DNA of 64,000 nt from NCBI RefSeq assembly GCF_050003625.1, contig NC_134399.1, positions 107,486,615 to 107,550,614 on the forward strand, in the 5' to 3' direction. Origin of the DNA: Haematobia irritans (lineage: Eukaryota > Arthropoda > Insecta > Diptera > Muscidae). A program made the translations under genes and the position numbers. Positions 1 to 11,100 of the stretch are shown one piece after another; position 1 is the first letter of the stretch; each line of letters starts with the position of its first letter. The notes under the pieces were generated by a model. It did not search any database and was not told the origin of the DNA. It worked only from the letters and a program-made list of their open reading frames with translations.

Positions 1-1670
1 TCGGTCGAAGCAGTTTACAATTTGAAGTATGTTTCTATAAAATTACAGTTAATAGGCACATGTGGACTAATTCAAATCAAATATAAACCCCATTATTGGA
101 TCACGGCTCGTTTCTTGGGAAACTCGAAGGAAAATATCATTAATATATTGTCTTATTACATGATGAAGACGGGAGGAAGGAAAGTATCTCAGTCGCATTA
201 CTGATTTATTATTTGACAATGGTTGAACATTTATTAATGTTTTGTCGGAATCCTGTGTTGATCCTTGTCTCCCTTTCTTCGTCCAATCTATTGCACCATA
301 GTGGCTCCCAACATTATAACTTTCCGCCTAATCAAAACGCATACATGATGAATGAACAGCTGATGCATAAAAAAATCAATTAGTTTTATGAAATAACAAA
401 AATGACGAGAACTTAAGATAACAACAAAACATAAAACGTGAGTAATTTTCCCGCGCGCAAATCTAGCATGGCGTAAAGTTTCAATAGCCAGGAATGAAAA
501 AAAAATCGATTATATCGCATACACAGCCATCAACCGCCAAAAAACATTCCCCAATTACAATGGGATACACACACATTTAAAGCCGCGCGCACACAACCAG
601 ATACATATACTCGCGCAATCACGAGCCATGAACAATTTCGCGACTAGCCAAACACAGAGAAGTGAAAAAAAGAAGATACACAAAACACATTTGTTGAGAC
701 ACTTGAAAATTTGGAGATTTTGTAAAGTTTATAATAATTCAATTCGAAGGAATATATATAAAAATGTTCTTCCAACGAATTTGTCATCTCGAAATTTTTC
801 TCACTATATCAATGTTTCCCTCTTAAAAATATGGGTTTTCTAATTGCGCACTATTGAAAAATAAAGGAATATGGTGTTCCAGTATTTTCTGCATTGGTAG
901 ACGCCATTTTGATTTTTTCAGTCTGTCTGCAAAGAAATGGTAGCAGTATATTTTGTCTGGCACAATTTTTTTCCCCACTGATGCTGAAAACGTTGCCTCA
1001 TTTCATTCATTAGTTTCCATTACAACAACTCCAATATGAATTGCAAAATACTCGTAAAAATATACTTCCAATTTGAAGAATTTTTTTGTAGGCTAAAAAC
1101 AAATGCACCAAAAACCACTTACCTGTAATCAAAATTGATTTGTCAAAGATGTTTATGTTAGAAACTTTTTACACTATTTTTTTAAGCGCACCGAATGTCC
1201 GTTCACGACAACGAAAGACTTCAGAATGAACCTTTGCAATGTTCATGAACAAGAGTGAAGAGTACAGATAAATGTATAGATTTGTTTGTTTTTCTTCGTG
1301 TTGCCAGGTGGTATGAAATAGCGATAAAGTAAAATATTGATTTAGAGCTTTATAATTTTTTTTAAAGTTACGAAAATATCAGTTTTCTCTATAAGGGAAT
1401 ACATTATTTGGAATGGTGTAATCTTTTTAAGATATTAGTTTGTCTACATACCATAAAATTGAATTGTTTTATTTACATTTTACACAGTGGCAACACTTGT
1501 GCGAAAGAGACAACAATATTTGTATAGTCTTGTAGAATGTGGCAGCTGATTAATGTCTGGTTGGTAGCACTGAACTTAGCAGAGTTGTATTTGCAATTGG
1601 TTCGCATATTTTATGGCGCTTTCCCACTTGTTAGAACGTACTTGATTTATTGGACAAAATATGAGAGATG
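1..1670. other. AT-rich stretch, no gene recognised
   Basis: Only short open frames are present, with no splice-bounded or recognisable protein. CA-rich patches occur near 560-610 and poly-A/T runs elsewhere. No repeat family described below was recognised here. Confidence 0.5.
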
Positions 1671-2187
1671 TTGGTTACACCATAATTCGCGATCGATGAA
1701 ATAATCGATACTACAGCTTATTACTATGATCGATGACGCATTTACCGATTTGTAACTAATTGCACACAATTTTTCTTAGCATTTGGTCACACAGACATTT
1801 CGTACATATAAACTGTAGTATGAACGGCGCATAATGAGCCATTCAGACTATAAGGTTATACGGACGGATATCGGTGGCTTCATTCTCTGGTTTTAAGCAT
1901 TTTAATATGGGATCTTTATAGATGTTTTGTTGAAATCCTATACAAGCCAGCTGATATTTCCCTATTGAAAATCTACTGACATTTATGAGAATTTCGATCA
2001 AAATCCTCTTTTATGGGCCGTCCAGGATATAAGTTTTTCGGAATGTCTGTGTTTTTATGAATCTTACAGTGTGACCGAACGATAAGAATTGTCGGAGGTA
2101 AGTAAAATATCAATAAATGTATTATCGATCCCATTAACAAGCTGCAGTATCGATTATGTTTTCTAGCATAACTTATAGTGTGGCCAA
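1671..2187. repeat. Foldback-type element with ~130-140 bp inverted arms
   Basis: The left arm (1671-1800) and right arm (about 2046-2187) are imperfect reverse complements. Both arms carry TTGG(T/C)(T/C)ACAC at the outer edge, an AATCGATACT..CAGCTT block, a GATCGAT block and an inner GGTCACAC block. The 250-bp centre is unique. A right-arm-like copy lies at 35583-35830, inside the intron of DUF725 gene B. No transposase is present. Confidence 0.55.
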
Positions 2188-3080
2188 TATCTTGGATATG
2201 TTTGACACAAACGCTGCCTTTCTAATCTATGGAGTAACGTATAATCTACAAGCCAATGTTAAGAAGGTTTAATATACCTTGTGATGGATAACTGTTTCCA
2301 CAACCCAAGAATTCGATTTTGGATGAAAGTTTTTAGTAGAACTTTGAACGCAATGCAAGGTGGAGTGTACATAAGATTCGGCCGTATTTAGGCAGAATGT
2401 TCGGCCATTATAATTAAAGTATTTTTTTAAACAATATTTTTTAACTTTCCTTAACCTCCATTTGATTTTATAATGTATAATTATCCGCCGCCGACGTTGA
2501 CAAAAATTGAGTGTTAGTCGCCGCCGATAAAAATGGGTCGGCTTAATTCTCTTGTAAGTAAAGCTTAAAGTCGGACGGATCCGACTATATTATACCTCTC
2601 ACCACATTGTATACGAAAATTTCCGATACCATTTAAAATCCTCAAATACTGTAACATATAGTTAAAAATTTCTAAAAACATTCTAAATTTAACCAAAATT
2701 GTTCTTCCTACACTGAAAAAACAGTGAACCCTTTTCCATTGCAAAATGAACTAAACTGTAGTAATATTGACCATTATTTAGCCCTTAAGATTTTTTTCAA
2801 CTTGTCTAGTTTATAATTTTCTTAAATTTTAGTTCATCTATAACATTGTAGTTTAGTTCATTTTTACAACACCATAAGATTTATATACCTCTACCAAGTT
2901 AAAAAGTCAGTATTATTTTGGTTTACTTGCTTATTTTGTGGGAAACCCGATAATAAAAATTGGTTAACAGTTCCACATTCCACAGTACAGAGAAATTAAA
3001 TAATTAAAGGAACAACAAACCGTTTTACTATTATGAAAATTTTCATACATTAAAATTAAACTTTCTTTAAGCAAAAGTAC
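2188..3080. other. Gene-free stretch with repeat fragments
   Basis: 2330-2420 resembles the edge of R153b (the GTACATAAGATTCGGCC motif). 2550-2660 is a degenerate 5' end of R153a (AAAGTCGGACGGATCCGACT, then TATTATACC). At 2708 a CACTGAAAAAACAGTGAAC motif, also seen at 53829, marks another MITE-type end. No coding signal was seen. Confidence 0.45.
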
Positions 3081-3713
3081 TTTATTATAAAAACTTATGA
3101 CGAAAGTTTTTAATACAATGTTTTTTGTGAATGAAAATGATGACCACGTGGAACAGAGAGTAGTTCATTTGAACCCGCTGTTTGGACATTTTGACTTATC
3201 CTTTTTTTATTCATCGTAGGTAAGTTTTTCACATATCTTGCTGGAAAAAAATGGAAACAATAATGAAAATTGTTAAAAATTAACACCATGTAATGAAATA
3301 TAATTTTTAATTCTTCATTTTAGCTTGTAACTTACCATATTTGGGGGCATTTTATCAAATGGTGTAAGAAATTCAACTTTTCTTTGGAAAACGTATCTCA
3401 TAACATTTGTACCTGAAACAATTAGAGAAATAATGAAGTATTCTACATAAACTCATAAAACTGTGTTGTTATCGATGTGAAGGATATAATAAAAATAAAT
3501 ATTCTAGTTGAAAGAAAGCCAGAGTTTTAATATAAAACTTACCAATTCTCTATTAAATTGTACGCTGAGGGGAAATATAAAAAGTTGTCCAAATTTATTT
3601 GGGTTACTCTGAAATTAAATATTTATTTTTTACATTAAATAAAATTAAATAAGTTTCAAAAAATCTAATGAAAAAAATAATAATAAGCATAAAAAACCAA
3701 ATATTCTTGATAA

Positions 3714-3994
3714 CCCTAGACAGTCATCATTCGTCAAAATGACGACACGTAATTTAATTTTCGATTTAAAATGCTTTTTAGTCTATTGGGAAATGGTGAA
3801 CTTAAGTTATACTAATTCGACCGTTTTATGAATTTTTGTTTTATACTACTTAAAACCAAATTGAATAAGAAAATAAAATCAAGTTTGGTTCACTTTTTCG
3901 CTCACGATGAAAATTTTAGCGTCTTGAAATGAGCCGTAGTCAAAATGACAAAGTCTGACGTTAATGTACAAAAAATAAGGATGACTGTCCAGGG
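3714..3994. mobile_element. piggyBac-type MITE (281 bp)
   Basis: The ends are inverted repeats, CCCTAGACAGTCATC on the left and GATGACTGTCCAGGG on the right, with an inner GTCAAAATGAC pair. CCCTAGA ends next to TAA-rich flanks (ATAA left, CTAA right) resemble degenerate piggyBac TTAA insertion sites. There is no coding capacity. It sits between two of the duplicated cassettes. Confidence 0.55.
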
Positions 3995-4426
3995 CTAAAA
4001 GAAAGTTAAAGAATCCTTACCAATTCACTATTAAATTACAGGCAAAGGAGTACTAACAATTTGTCCAAATGTTTAAGGGGTTATTCTGAAATTAAATATT
4101 TGTTTTTACATTAAAAATATTACATTGGCTTCCAAAAAATTTGATTAAAGAAATACTAAAATAAGGTATTAAAAACATGAAATTTTGATTATAAAAAGGT
4201 CATAAAAACGTAAATATTCTAGTTGAAAGAAAGCCAATTTTTAAAAGAAAACTTACCAATTCTCTATTTTTTAAATTTGTTCGAATCCATCTGGAGTTGC
4301 TCTGAAATTAAATATTGTTTTTACAACAAAGAAAACATTAAACTGGTTTTCTAAAAAAAATAATTAACAAATAATAATATACATAAAAAATATTCTTTTT
4401 AAAAGAAAGTCATATTAAAACAAGTA

Positions 4427-6391
4427 AGGAAAGTCTAAAGTCGGGCGGTGCCGACTATATTATACCCTGCACCACTTTGTAGATCTAAATTTTCGATACC
4501 ATATCACATCCGTCAAATGTATTGGGGGCTATATATAAAGGTTTATCCCAAATACATACATTTAAATATCACTCGATTTGGACAGAATTTGATAGACTTT
4601 TACAAAATCTATAGACTCAAAATTTAAGTTGGCTAATGCACTAGAGTGAAACACAATTTTAGTAAAAAAAAATATGGGAAACATTTAAATCTGAAGCAAT
4701 TTTAAGGAAACTTCGCAAAAGTTTATTTATGATTTATCGCTCGATATATGTATTACAAGTTTAGGAAAATTAGAGTCAGTTTTACAACTTTTCGACTAAG
4801 CAGTGGCGATTTTACAAGGAAAATGTTGGTATTTTGACCATTTTTGTCGAAATCAGAAAAACATATATATGGGAGCTATATCTAAATCTTAACCGATTTC
4901 AACCAAATTTGGCAGGCATAGCTACAATGCTAATTCTAACCCATGTGTAAAATTTCAACTAAATCGGAGCAAAAAATTGGCCTCTGTGGTCATATGAGTG
5001 TAAATCGGGCGAAAGCTATATATGGGAGCTATATATAAATCTGAACCGATTTCAATCAAATTTGGCACGCATGGCTAGAATGCTAAATCTACTCCCTGTG
5101 CAAAATTTCAACCAAATTGGGCAAAACTCGGGCTTCTGGGGCCATATAAGTCCATATCGGGCGAAAAATATATATGGAAGCTATATCTAAATCTGAACCG
5201 ATTTCAATCAACTTTGGCACACATGACTATACTACCAATTGTGCTCCTTGTGCAAAATTTCAAGCTATAAAAAACGATAAAACTCTGGCTTCTGGGTCCA
5301 TATAAGTGCATATCGGGCGAAAGATATATATGGGAGCTATATCTAAATCTGAATCGATTTCAACCAAATTTGGCACACATAGCTACAATGCTAAATCTAC
5401 TCCTTGTGCAAAATTTCAACTAAATCGGAGCAAAAATTGGCCTCTGTGGTCATATGAGTGTAAATCGGGCGAAAGCTATATATGGGAGCTATATATAAAT
5501 CTGAACCGATTTCAATCAAATTTGGCACGCATAGCTAGAATGCTAAATCTACTCCCTGTGCAAAATTTCAACCAAATTGGGTCAAAACTCTAGCTTTTAG
5601 GACCATATTAGTCCATATCGGGCGAAAGATATATATGGGAGCTATATCTAAATCTGAACCGATTTCAATCAAATTTTGCACACTTGACTATACTACTAAT
5701 TGTACTCCTAGTGCAAAATTTCAACCAAATTCGGCCAAAAAACTGGCTTCTGGGGCCATATAAGTCCATATCGGGCGAAAGATATATATGGGAGCTATAT
5801 CTAAATCTGAACCGATTTCAATCAAATTTTGCACACTTGACTATACGACCAAGTGTTATGCCAATACAAAATTTCAAGTAAATCCGTATAAAACTCTGGC
5901 TGCTGGGTCCATATTAGTGCATATCGGGCGAAAGATATATATGGGAGCTATATCTTAATCTGAACCGATTTCAATAAAATTTGGCACACTTGACTATAGT
6001 ACTAATTGTTCTTCTTGTGCAAAATTTTAAGCAAATTAAGGCAAAACTCTGGCTTCTGTGGCCATATAAGTCCATATCGGGCGAAATATATATATGGGAG
6101 TTATATCTAAATCTGAACCGATTTCTTCCAAAATCAATAGGGATCTATTCTGAGCCAAAACACATACTTGTGCCAAATTTGAAGTCGATTGGACTAAAAC
6201 TGCGACCTAGACTTTGATTACAAAATGTGTTCACGGACAGACGGACAGACGGACATCGCTATATCGACTCAGGAACCCACCCTGAGCATTTTTGCCAAAG
6301 ACACCATGTGTCTATCTCGTCTCCTTCTGGGTGTTGCAAACATATGCACTAACTTATAATACCCTGTTCCACAGTGTGGAGCAGGGTATAA
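4427..6391 (+). repeat. R153a element, near-complete copy with ~9 tandem units
   Basis: The 5' end carries a hairpin (AGTCGG..CCGACT) followed by TATTATACCCTGCACCAC. The 3' end carries CCCTG..CCACAGTGTGG..CAGGG and GGTATAA. Between 4860 and 6130 the motif GGGAGCTATAT recurs at 4871, 5024, 5176, 5332, 5484, 5637, 5790, 5943 and 6096, a period of 152-156 bp. The array ends in (GACGGACA)-type repeats at 6235-6255. Because 153 is 51 codons, frames stay open over one to two units and read YIWELYLNLNRFQSN-like peptides. No polymerase, transposase or integrase was seen. Confidence 0.75.
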
Positions 6392-6454
6392 AAATACTTA
6401 CCAATTTATGAATAAACTATACGCTGAGATATAACAAACATTTTCCAAATTCAT

Positions 6455-8032
6455 CTGGAATTGAATATTATTTTTTTTAAATAGAATAATAAAAATTTCA
6501 ATACACTTTCAATTTCAACATATTTTCCTAAATATTCTTAATAACTTTTTTCTAAACTACCGATAAAATATTAATAATTTTCATTTAAAAGGTTTAATAA
6601 ACAAACACCAATATATGTCTCAAAAATCCAAAATATTCCATGCCTTTATATTCCCTTGTTACATACTTGCTAAAAAGATGCAACAGCCCACGCCAACGCC
6701 AACTATACAACTCAAGCATGCCAAACAAAACCAAGCAAAGCCAAAACATTCATACAACAACAAAAATACATGTGCCTTTATTGAAAACAACACCTCATCC
6801 AGCCAAATAAACCATCCGCGAATAACAAACACACACACACAAACCACTAAATGGACAAAAATAAAAACAACCCCACACTCATGTATACACAACAAAACTC
6901 AAGTAACATCATCTTTACATTAATCACATTCCACTATGCCGATAAAGATCTCTGTACTATGCATTAGTTCATCGCATCTGCTGACAATTTACTCTAAGAA
7001 TAATATTCGTAAAGGCACACCAGTTTATGAACGATGAAACGTTTAACTTAAAATTTGCAAAATTTTCATGAAATGTTATCTCCCATTTTTGACGAAAATA
7101 TCTATAAATTTAATTACATGTGAACTAAAAATATTTCATTGTGTAATTTTTTACCAACAATTATTAACTATAGGAATTGTCAGCAAGAAATTGCTATCCA
7201 CTTTCAAGTTCATTTTTCGTAAAAAAATATTTTCTCATACAAAAAAATCTTGTAGTAAATTGCACTTATTATTTAGAAAATACTTTACATTTCACAAGTA
7301 GTTTTATAGCATGACAAACGAATTTTTAACTACCAGTTAAAAATTTTTTTAAGGAAATTTCCATCGTATTTTGTAGGCCATGAACTAAACGATTGCTACT
7401 TAGAATTTGTAAAATTTCCCTTCGAGTAGTTAATTTTCGTTTAAGATACGAAAAATTAACTAAAATTCTGGAAAATTCTTGTAATAAATTATTGTAAAAA
7501 TCTTCTTAAATTTACGAGACACTTTTTTTCTGTGTAGCTGCTAAACTCCAACTTAATACCCTTCTTTAGGGAAAACTACAACTCTCAAAAAAGTGAACCC
7601 ACCAGGGCACTAAAGCCAATTTAACTCTGTTTTACGTGGACAATTATTATGTTTTAGTTTTTTTTTCAATATAAAAAAGTTTCTTTGGCTTGAACAATTT
7701 TTGTGTAGTTTTGCAAAATTAACTATAAAAGGTCGAAAATTATATACATATATGAAACCCACAGACAAATATCCGCTCCGCCAATGGCTGTGTTCAAATA
7801 CGAGTACTGCTGAAAATGTTTTGCCATCATCAATCTGTGAAATAGACCAAATGATTCTATATATGCAAATGATCCATTTTATCAATTATCGTATAATTTT
7901 TGACTTTACATTTTAACTCTTATATTCTCATTTAGCAATAATATCATTATACTTATTTTATTATACTTATATTAAAATATATTTTTTTAAAGAGGATTCC
8001 TTTCATTGTCGGCACATGTTTAAGAAATCAAA
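6455..8032. other. AT-rich intergenic stretch
   Basis: A CA-rich patch lies at 6830-6845. The block 7300-7540 has TTAACT/AGTTAA-rich inverted motifs and ends in a TTTTTTTCTGTGTAG MITE-type terminus. 7957-7962 reads AATAAA on the minus strand and is a possible polyadenylation signal for the mucin gene. No gene was recognised. Confidence 0.4.
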
Positions 8033-8135
8033 CTAATACAATTCACATTCTAAGTCTTTCAATACTACTGTAGTTGCTGAAGTTTCTTTTAGAACTGGAG
8101 TTTCAGCAGTAACTTTTGTAATTTCTGCATTAAGG
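8033..8135 (-). other. Out-of-frame C-terminal tail of the mucin-like gene
   Basis: Just past the stop of the long repeat frame, another minus-strand frame (about 8033-8129) reads on for 32 codons in the same style (NAEITKVTAETPVLKETSA) and ends in a cysteine-containing tail and TAG at 8033-8035. Near 8152-8160 the repeat ACTGAA..ACTGAG is offset by about two extra bases, and a second slip follows ACC near 8133. The real C-terminus is probably this tail. The premature stop at 8136 may be a mutation or an assembly indel. Confidence 0.5.
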
Positions 8136-11100
8136 TCACAACAGGACCCTCAGTACTTTCTGTTCAGTTGGAGCTTCAGTAGTTTCAGTTACAACTGGCC
8201 CTTCGGTAGTTTCGGTCACAACAGGACCTTCAGTGGATTCAGTTGGAGCTTCAGTAGTTTCAGTTACAACGGGTGCATCGGTAGTTTCGGTCACAACTGG
8301 ACCTTCAGTGGATTCAGTTGCAACGGGTCCTTCGGTAGTTTCGGTTACAACGGGTCCTTCGGTAGTTTCGGTCACAACAGGACTTTCAGTGGATTCAGTT
8401 GACGCTTCAGTATTTTCAGTTACAACGGGTCCTTCGGTAGTTTCGGTCACAACAGGACCTTCGGTAGTTTCGGTTACGACCGGTCCCTCGGTAGTTTCGG
8501 TCACAACAGGACTTTCGGTAGTTTCGGTTACAACGGGTTCTTCGGTGGATTCAGTTGGAGCTTCAGTAGTTTCAGTTACAACGGGTCCTTCGGTAGTTTC
8601 GGTCACAACAGGGCTTTCAGTGGAATCAGTTGGAGCTTCAGTAGTTTCAGTTACAACAGGTCCTTCGGTAGATTCGGTCACAATAGGACCTTCAGTGGAT
8701 TCAGTTGCAACGGGTCCTTCGGTAGTTTCGGTTACAATGGGTCCTTCAGTGGATTCGGTTGGAGCTTCAGTAGTTTCAGTTACAACGGGTCCTTCGGTAG
8801 TTTCGGTCACAACAGGACCTTCAGTGGATTCAGTTGGATCTTCAGTAGTTTCAGTTACAACGGGTCCTTCGGTAGTTTCGGTCACAACAGGCCCTTCAGT
8901 GGATTCATTTGGAACTTCAGTAGTTACAGGACCTTCAGTAGTTTCGGTTACAACGGGCCCTTCGGTAGATTCTGTTACAACGGGTCCTTCGGTGGAATCT
9001 GTTGGAGCTTCAGTAGTCTCAGTTACAACGGGCCCTTCGGTAGTTTCGGTTACAACAGGACTTTCAGTGGATTCGGTTGGAGTTTCAGTTACAACGGGTC
9101 CTTCGGTAGTTTCGGTCACAACAGGACTTTCAGTGGATTCAGTTGCAACGGGTCCTTCGGTAGTTTCGGTTACAACAGGACTTTCAGTGGATTCAGTTGG
9201 AGCTGCAGTAGTTACAGGACCTTCAGTAGTTTCGGTTACAACGGGCCCTTCGGTAGATACTGTTACAACGGGTCCTTCTGTGGATTCAGTTGGAGCTTCA
9301 CTAGTCCCAGTTACAACGGGTCCTTCGGTAGTTTCGGTTACAACAGGACGTTCAGTGGATTCAGTTGGAGTTTCAGTAGTTTCGGTTACAACAGGACCTT
9401 CAGTGGATTCAGATGCAACGGGTCCTTCGGTAGTTTCGGTTACAACAGGACTTTCAGTGGATTCAGTTGGAGCTTCAGTAGTTTCAGTTACAACGGGTGC
9501 ATCGGTAGTTTCGGTCACAACTGGACCTTCAGTGGATTCAGTTGCAACGGGTCCTTCGGTAGTTTCGGTTACAACGGGTCCTTCGGTAGTTTCGGTCACA
9601 ACAGGACTTTCAGTGGAATCAGTTGGAGCTTCAGTAGTTTCAGTTACAACGGGTCCTTCGGTAGTTTCAGTCACAACAGGACTTTCAGTGGATTCAGTTG
9701 GAGCTTCAGTAGTATCAGTTACAACGGGACCTTCGGTAGTTTCGGTCACAACAGGCCCTTCAGTGGATTCATTTGGAACTTCAGTAGTTACAGGACCTTC
9801 AGTAGTTTCGGTTACAACGGGTCCTTCGGTAGTTTCAGTTACAACGGGTCCTTCGGTAGTTTCGGTTACAACAGGACTTTCAGTGGATTCAGTCGGAGCT
9901 TCAGTAGTTTCAGTTATTACGGGTCCTTCGGTAGTTTCGGTTACAACAGGACCTTCAGTGGATTCAGTTGCAACGGGTCCTTCGGTAGTTTCGGTCACAA
10001 CAGGACTTTCAGTGGATTCAGTTGGAGCTTCAGTAGTTTCAGTTACAACGGGTCCTTCGGTAGTTTCGGTTACAACAGGATCTTCAGTGGATTCAGTTGC
10101 AACGGGTCCTTCGGTAGTTTCGGTTACAACAGGACGTTCAGTGGATTCAGTTGGATTTTCAGTAGTTTCAGTTACAACGGGTCCTTCAGTAGTTTCGGTT
10201 ACAACAGGACCTTCAGTGGATTCAGTTGCAATGGGTCCTTCGGTAGTTTCGGTCACAACAGGACTTTCAGTGGATTCAGTTGGAGCTTCAGTAGTTTCAG
10301 TTACAACGGGTCCTTCGGTAGTTTCGGTCACAACAGGACTTTCAGTGGAATCAGTTGGAGCTTCAGTAGTTTCAGTTACAACGGGTCCTTCGGTAGTTTC
10401 GGTCACAACAGGACTTTCAGTGGATGCAGTTGGAACTTCAGTAGTTACAGGATCTTCAGTAGTTTCGGTTACAACGGGCCCTTCGGTAGATTCTGTTACA
10501 ACGGGTCCTTCGGTGGATTCAGTTGGAGCTTCAGTACTTTCAGTTACAACGGGTCCTTCGGTAGTTTCGGTTACAACAGGACTTTCAGTGGATTCAGTCG
10601 GAGCTTCAGTAGTTTCAGTTATTACGGGTCCTTCGGTAGTTTCGGTCACAACAGGACCTTCAGTGGATTCAGTTACAACGGGTCCTTCGGTAGTTTCAGT
10701 TACAACGGGCCCTTCAGTGGATTCAGTTGGAGCTTCAGTAGTTTCAGTAACAACGGGTTCTTCGGTAGTTTCGGTCACAACAGGTCCTTCAGTGGATTCA
10801 TTTGGAACTTCAGTAGTTACAGGACCTTCAGTAGTTTCGGTTACAACGGGCCCTTCGGTAGATTCTGTTACAACGGGTCCTTCGGTGGATTCAGTTGGAG
10901 CTTCAGTAGTTTCAGTTACAACGGGTCCTTCGGTAGTTTCGGTTACAACAGGACTTTCAGTGGATTCAGTCGGAGCTTCAGTAGTTTCAGTTATTACGGG
11001 TCCTTCGGTAGTTTCGGTCACAACAGGACCTTCAGTGGATTCAGTTGCAACGGGTCCTTCGGTAGTTTCGGTTACAACTGGTCTTTCAGTGGATTCTGTT

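Larger units (their letters stand above)
3081..6454 (-). other. Putative spliced minus-strand unit with iterated exon-like cassettes
   Basis: On the minus strand four related cassettes are each bounded by a TTTCAG or TTCCAG acceptor and a GTAAG donor: 6402-6454 (53 nt), 4257-4301 (45 nt), 4021-4085 (65 nt) and 3543-3608 (66 nt). Their last bases (AATTG before GTAAG) and flanking intron sequence are also alike, so they arose by tandem duplication. Two further exon-like pieces follow, at 3336-3412 and from 3240 down, with an AATAAA at 3081-3086. The cassettes at 3543-3608 and 6402-6454 read as related peptides in one frame (INLDN..SAYNLIEN against MNLEN..SAYSLFIN). The cassettes at 4257-4301 and 4021-4085 have stops in that frame. 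The 4301-6402 intron holds a full R153a and the 3608-4021 intron a piggyBac-type MITE. The protein is not recognised. It may be a decaying gene or a non-coding duplicated unit. Confidence 0.3.

Noticed and set aside
3200..3225. Plus-strand splice donor TCATCGTAGGTAAGT
   Set aside because: No plus-strand coding frame joins it, and the minus strand gives a more consistent exon series here.
5306..6217. Plus-strand frames of 65-95 codons at 5306, 5684 and 5981
   Set aside because: Frames through R153a units, without splice sites, promoter or unique sequence.
6615..6923. 102-codon plus-strand frame starting MSQKSKIFHAFIF
   Set aside because: Low-complexity Asn/Thr/Lys sequence with an overlapping antisense frame of similar length; no promoter, splice or homology signal.
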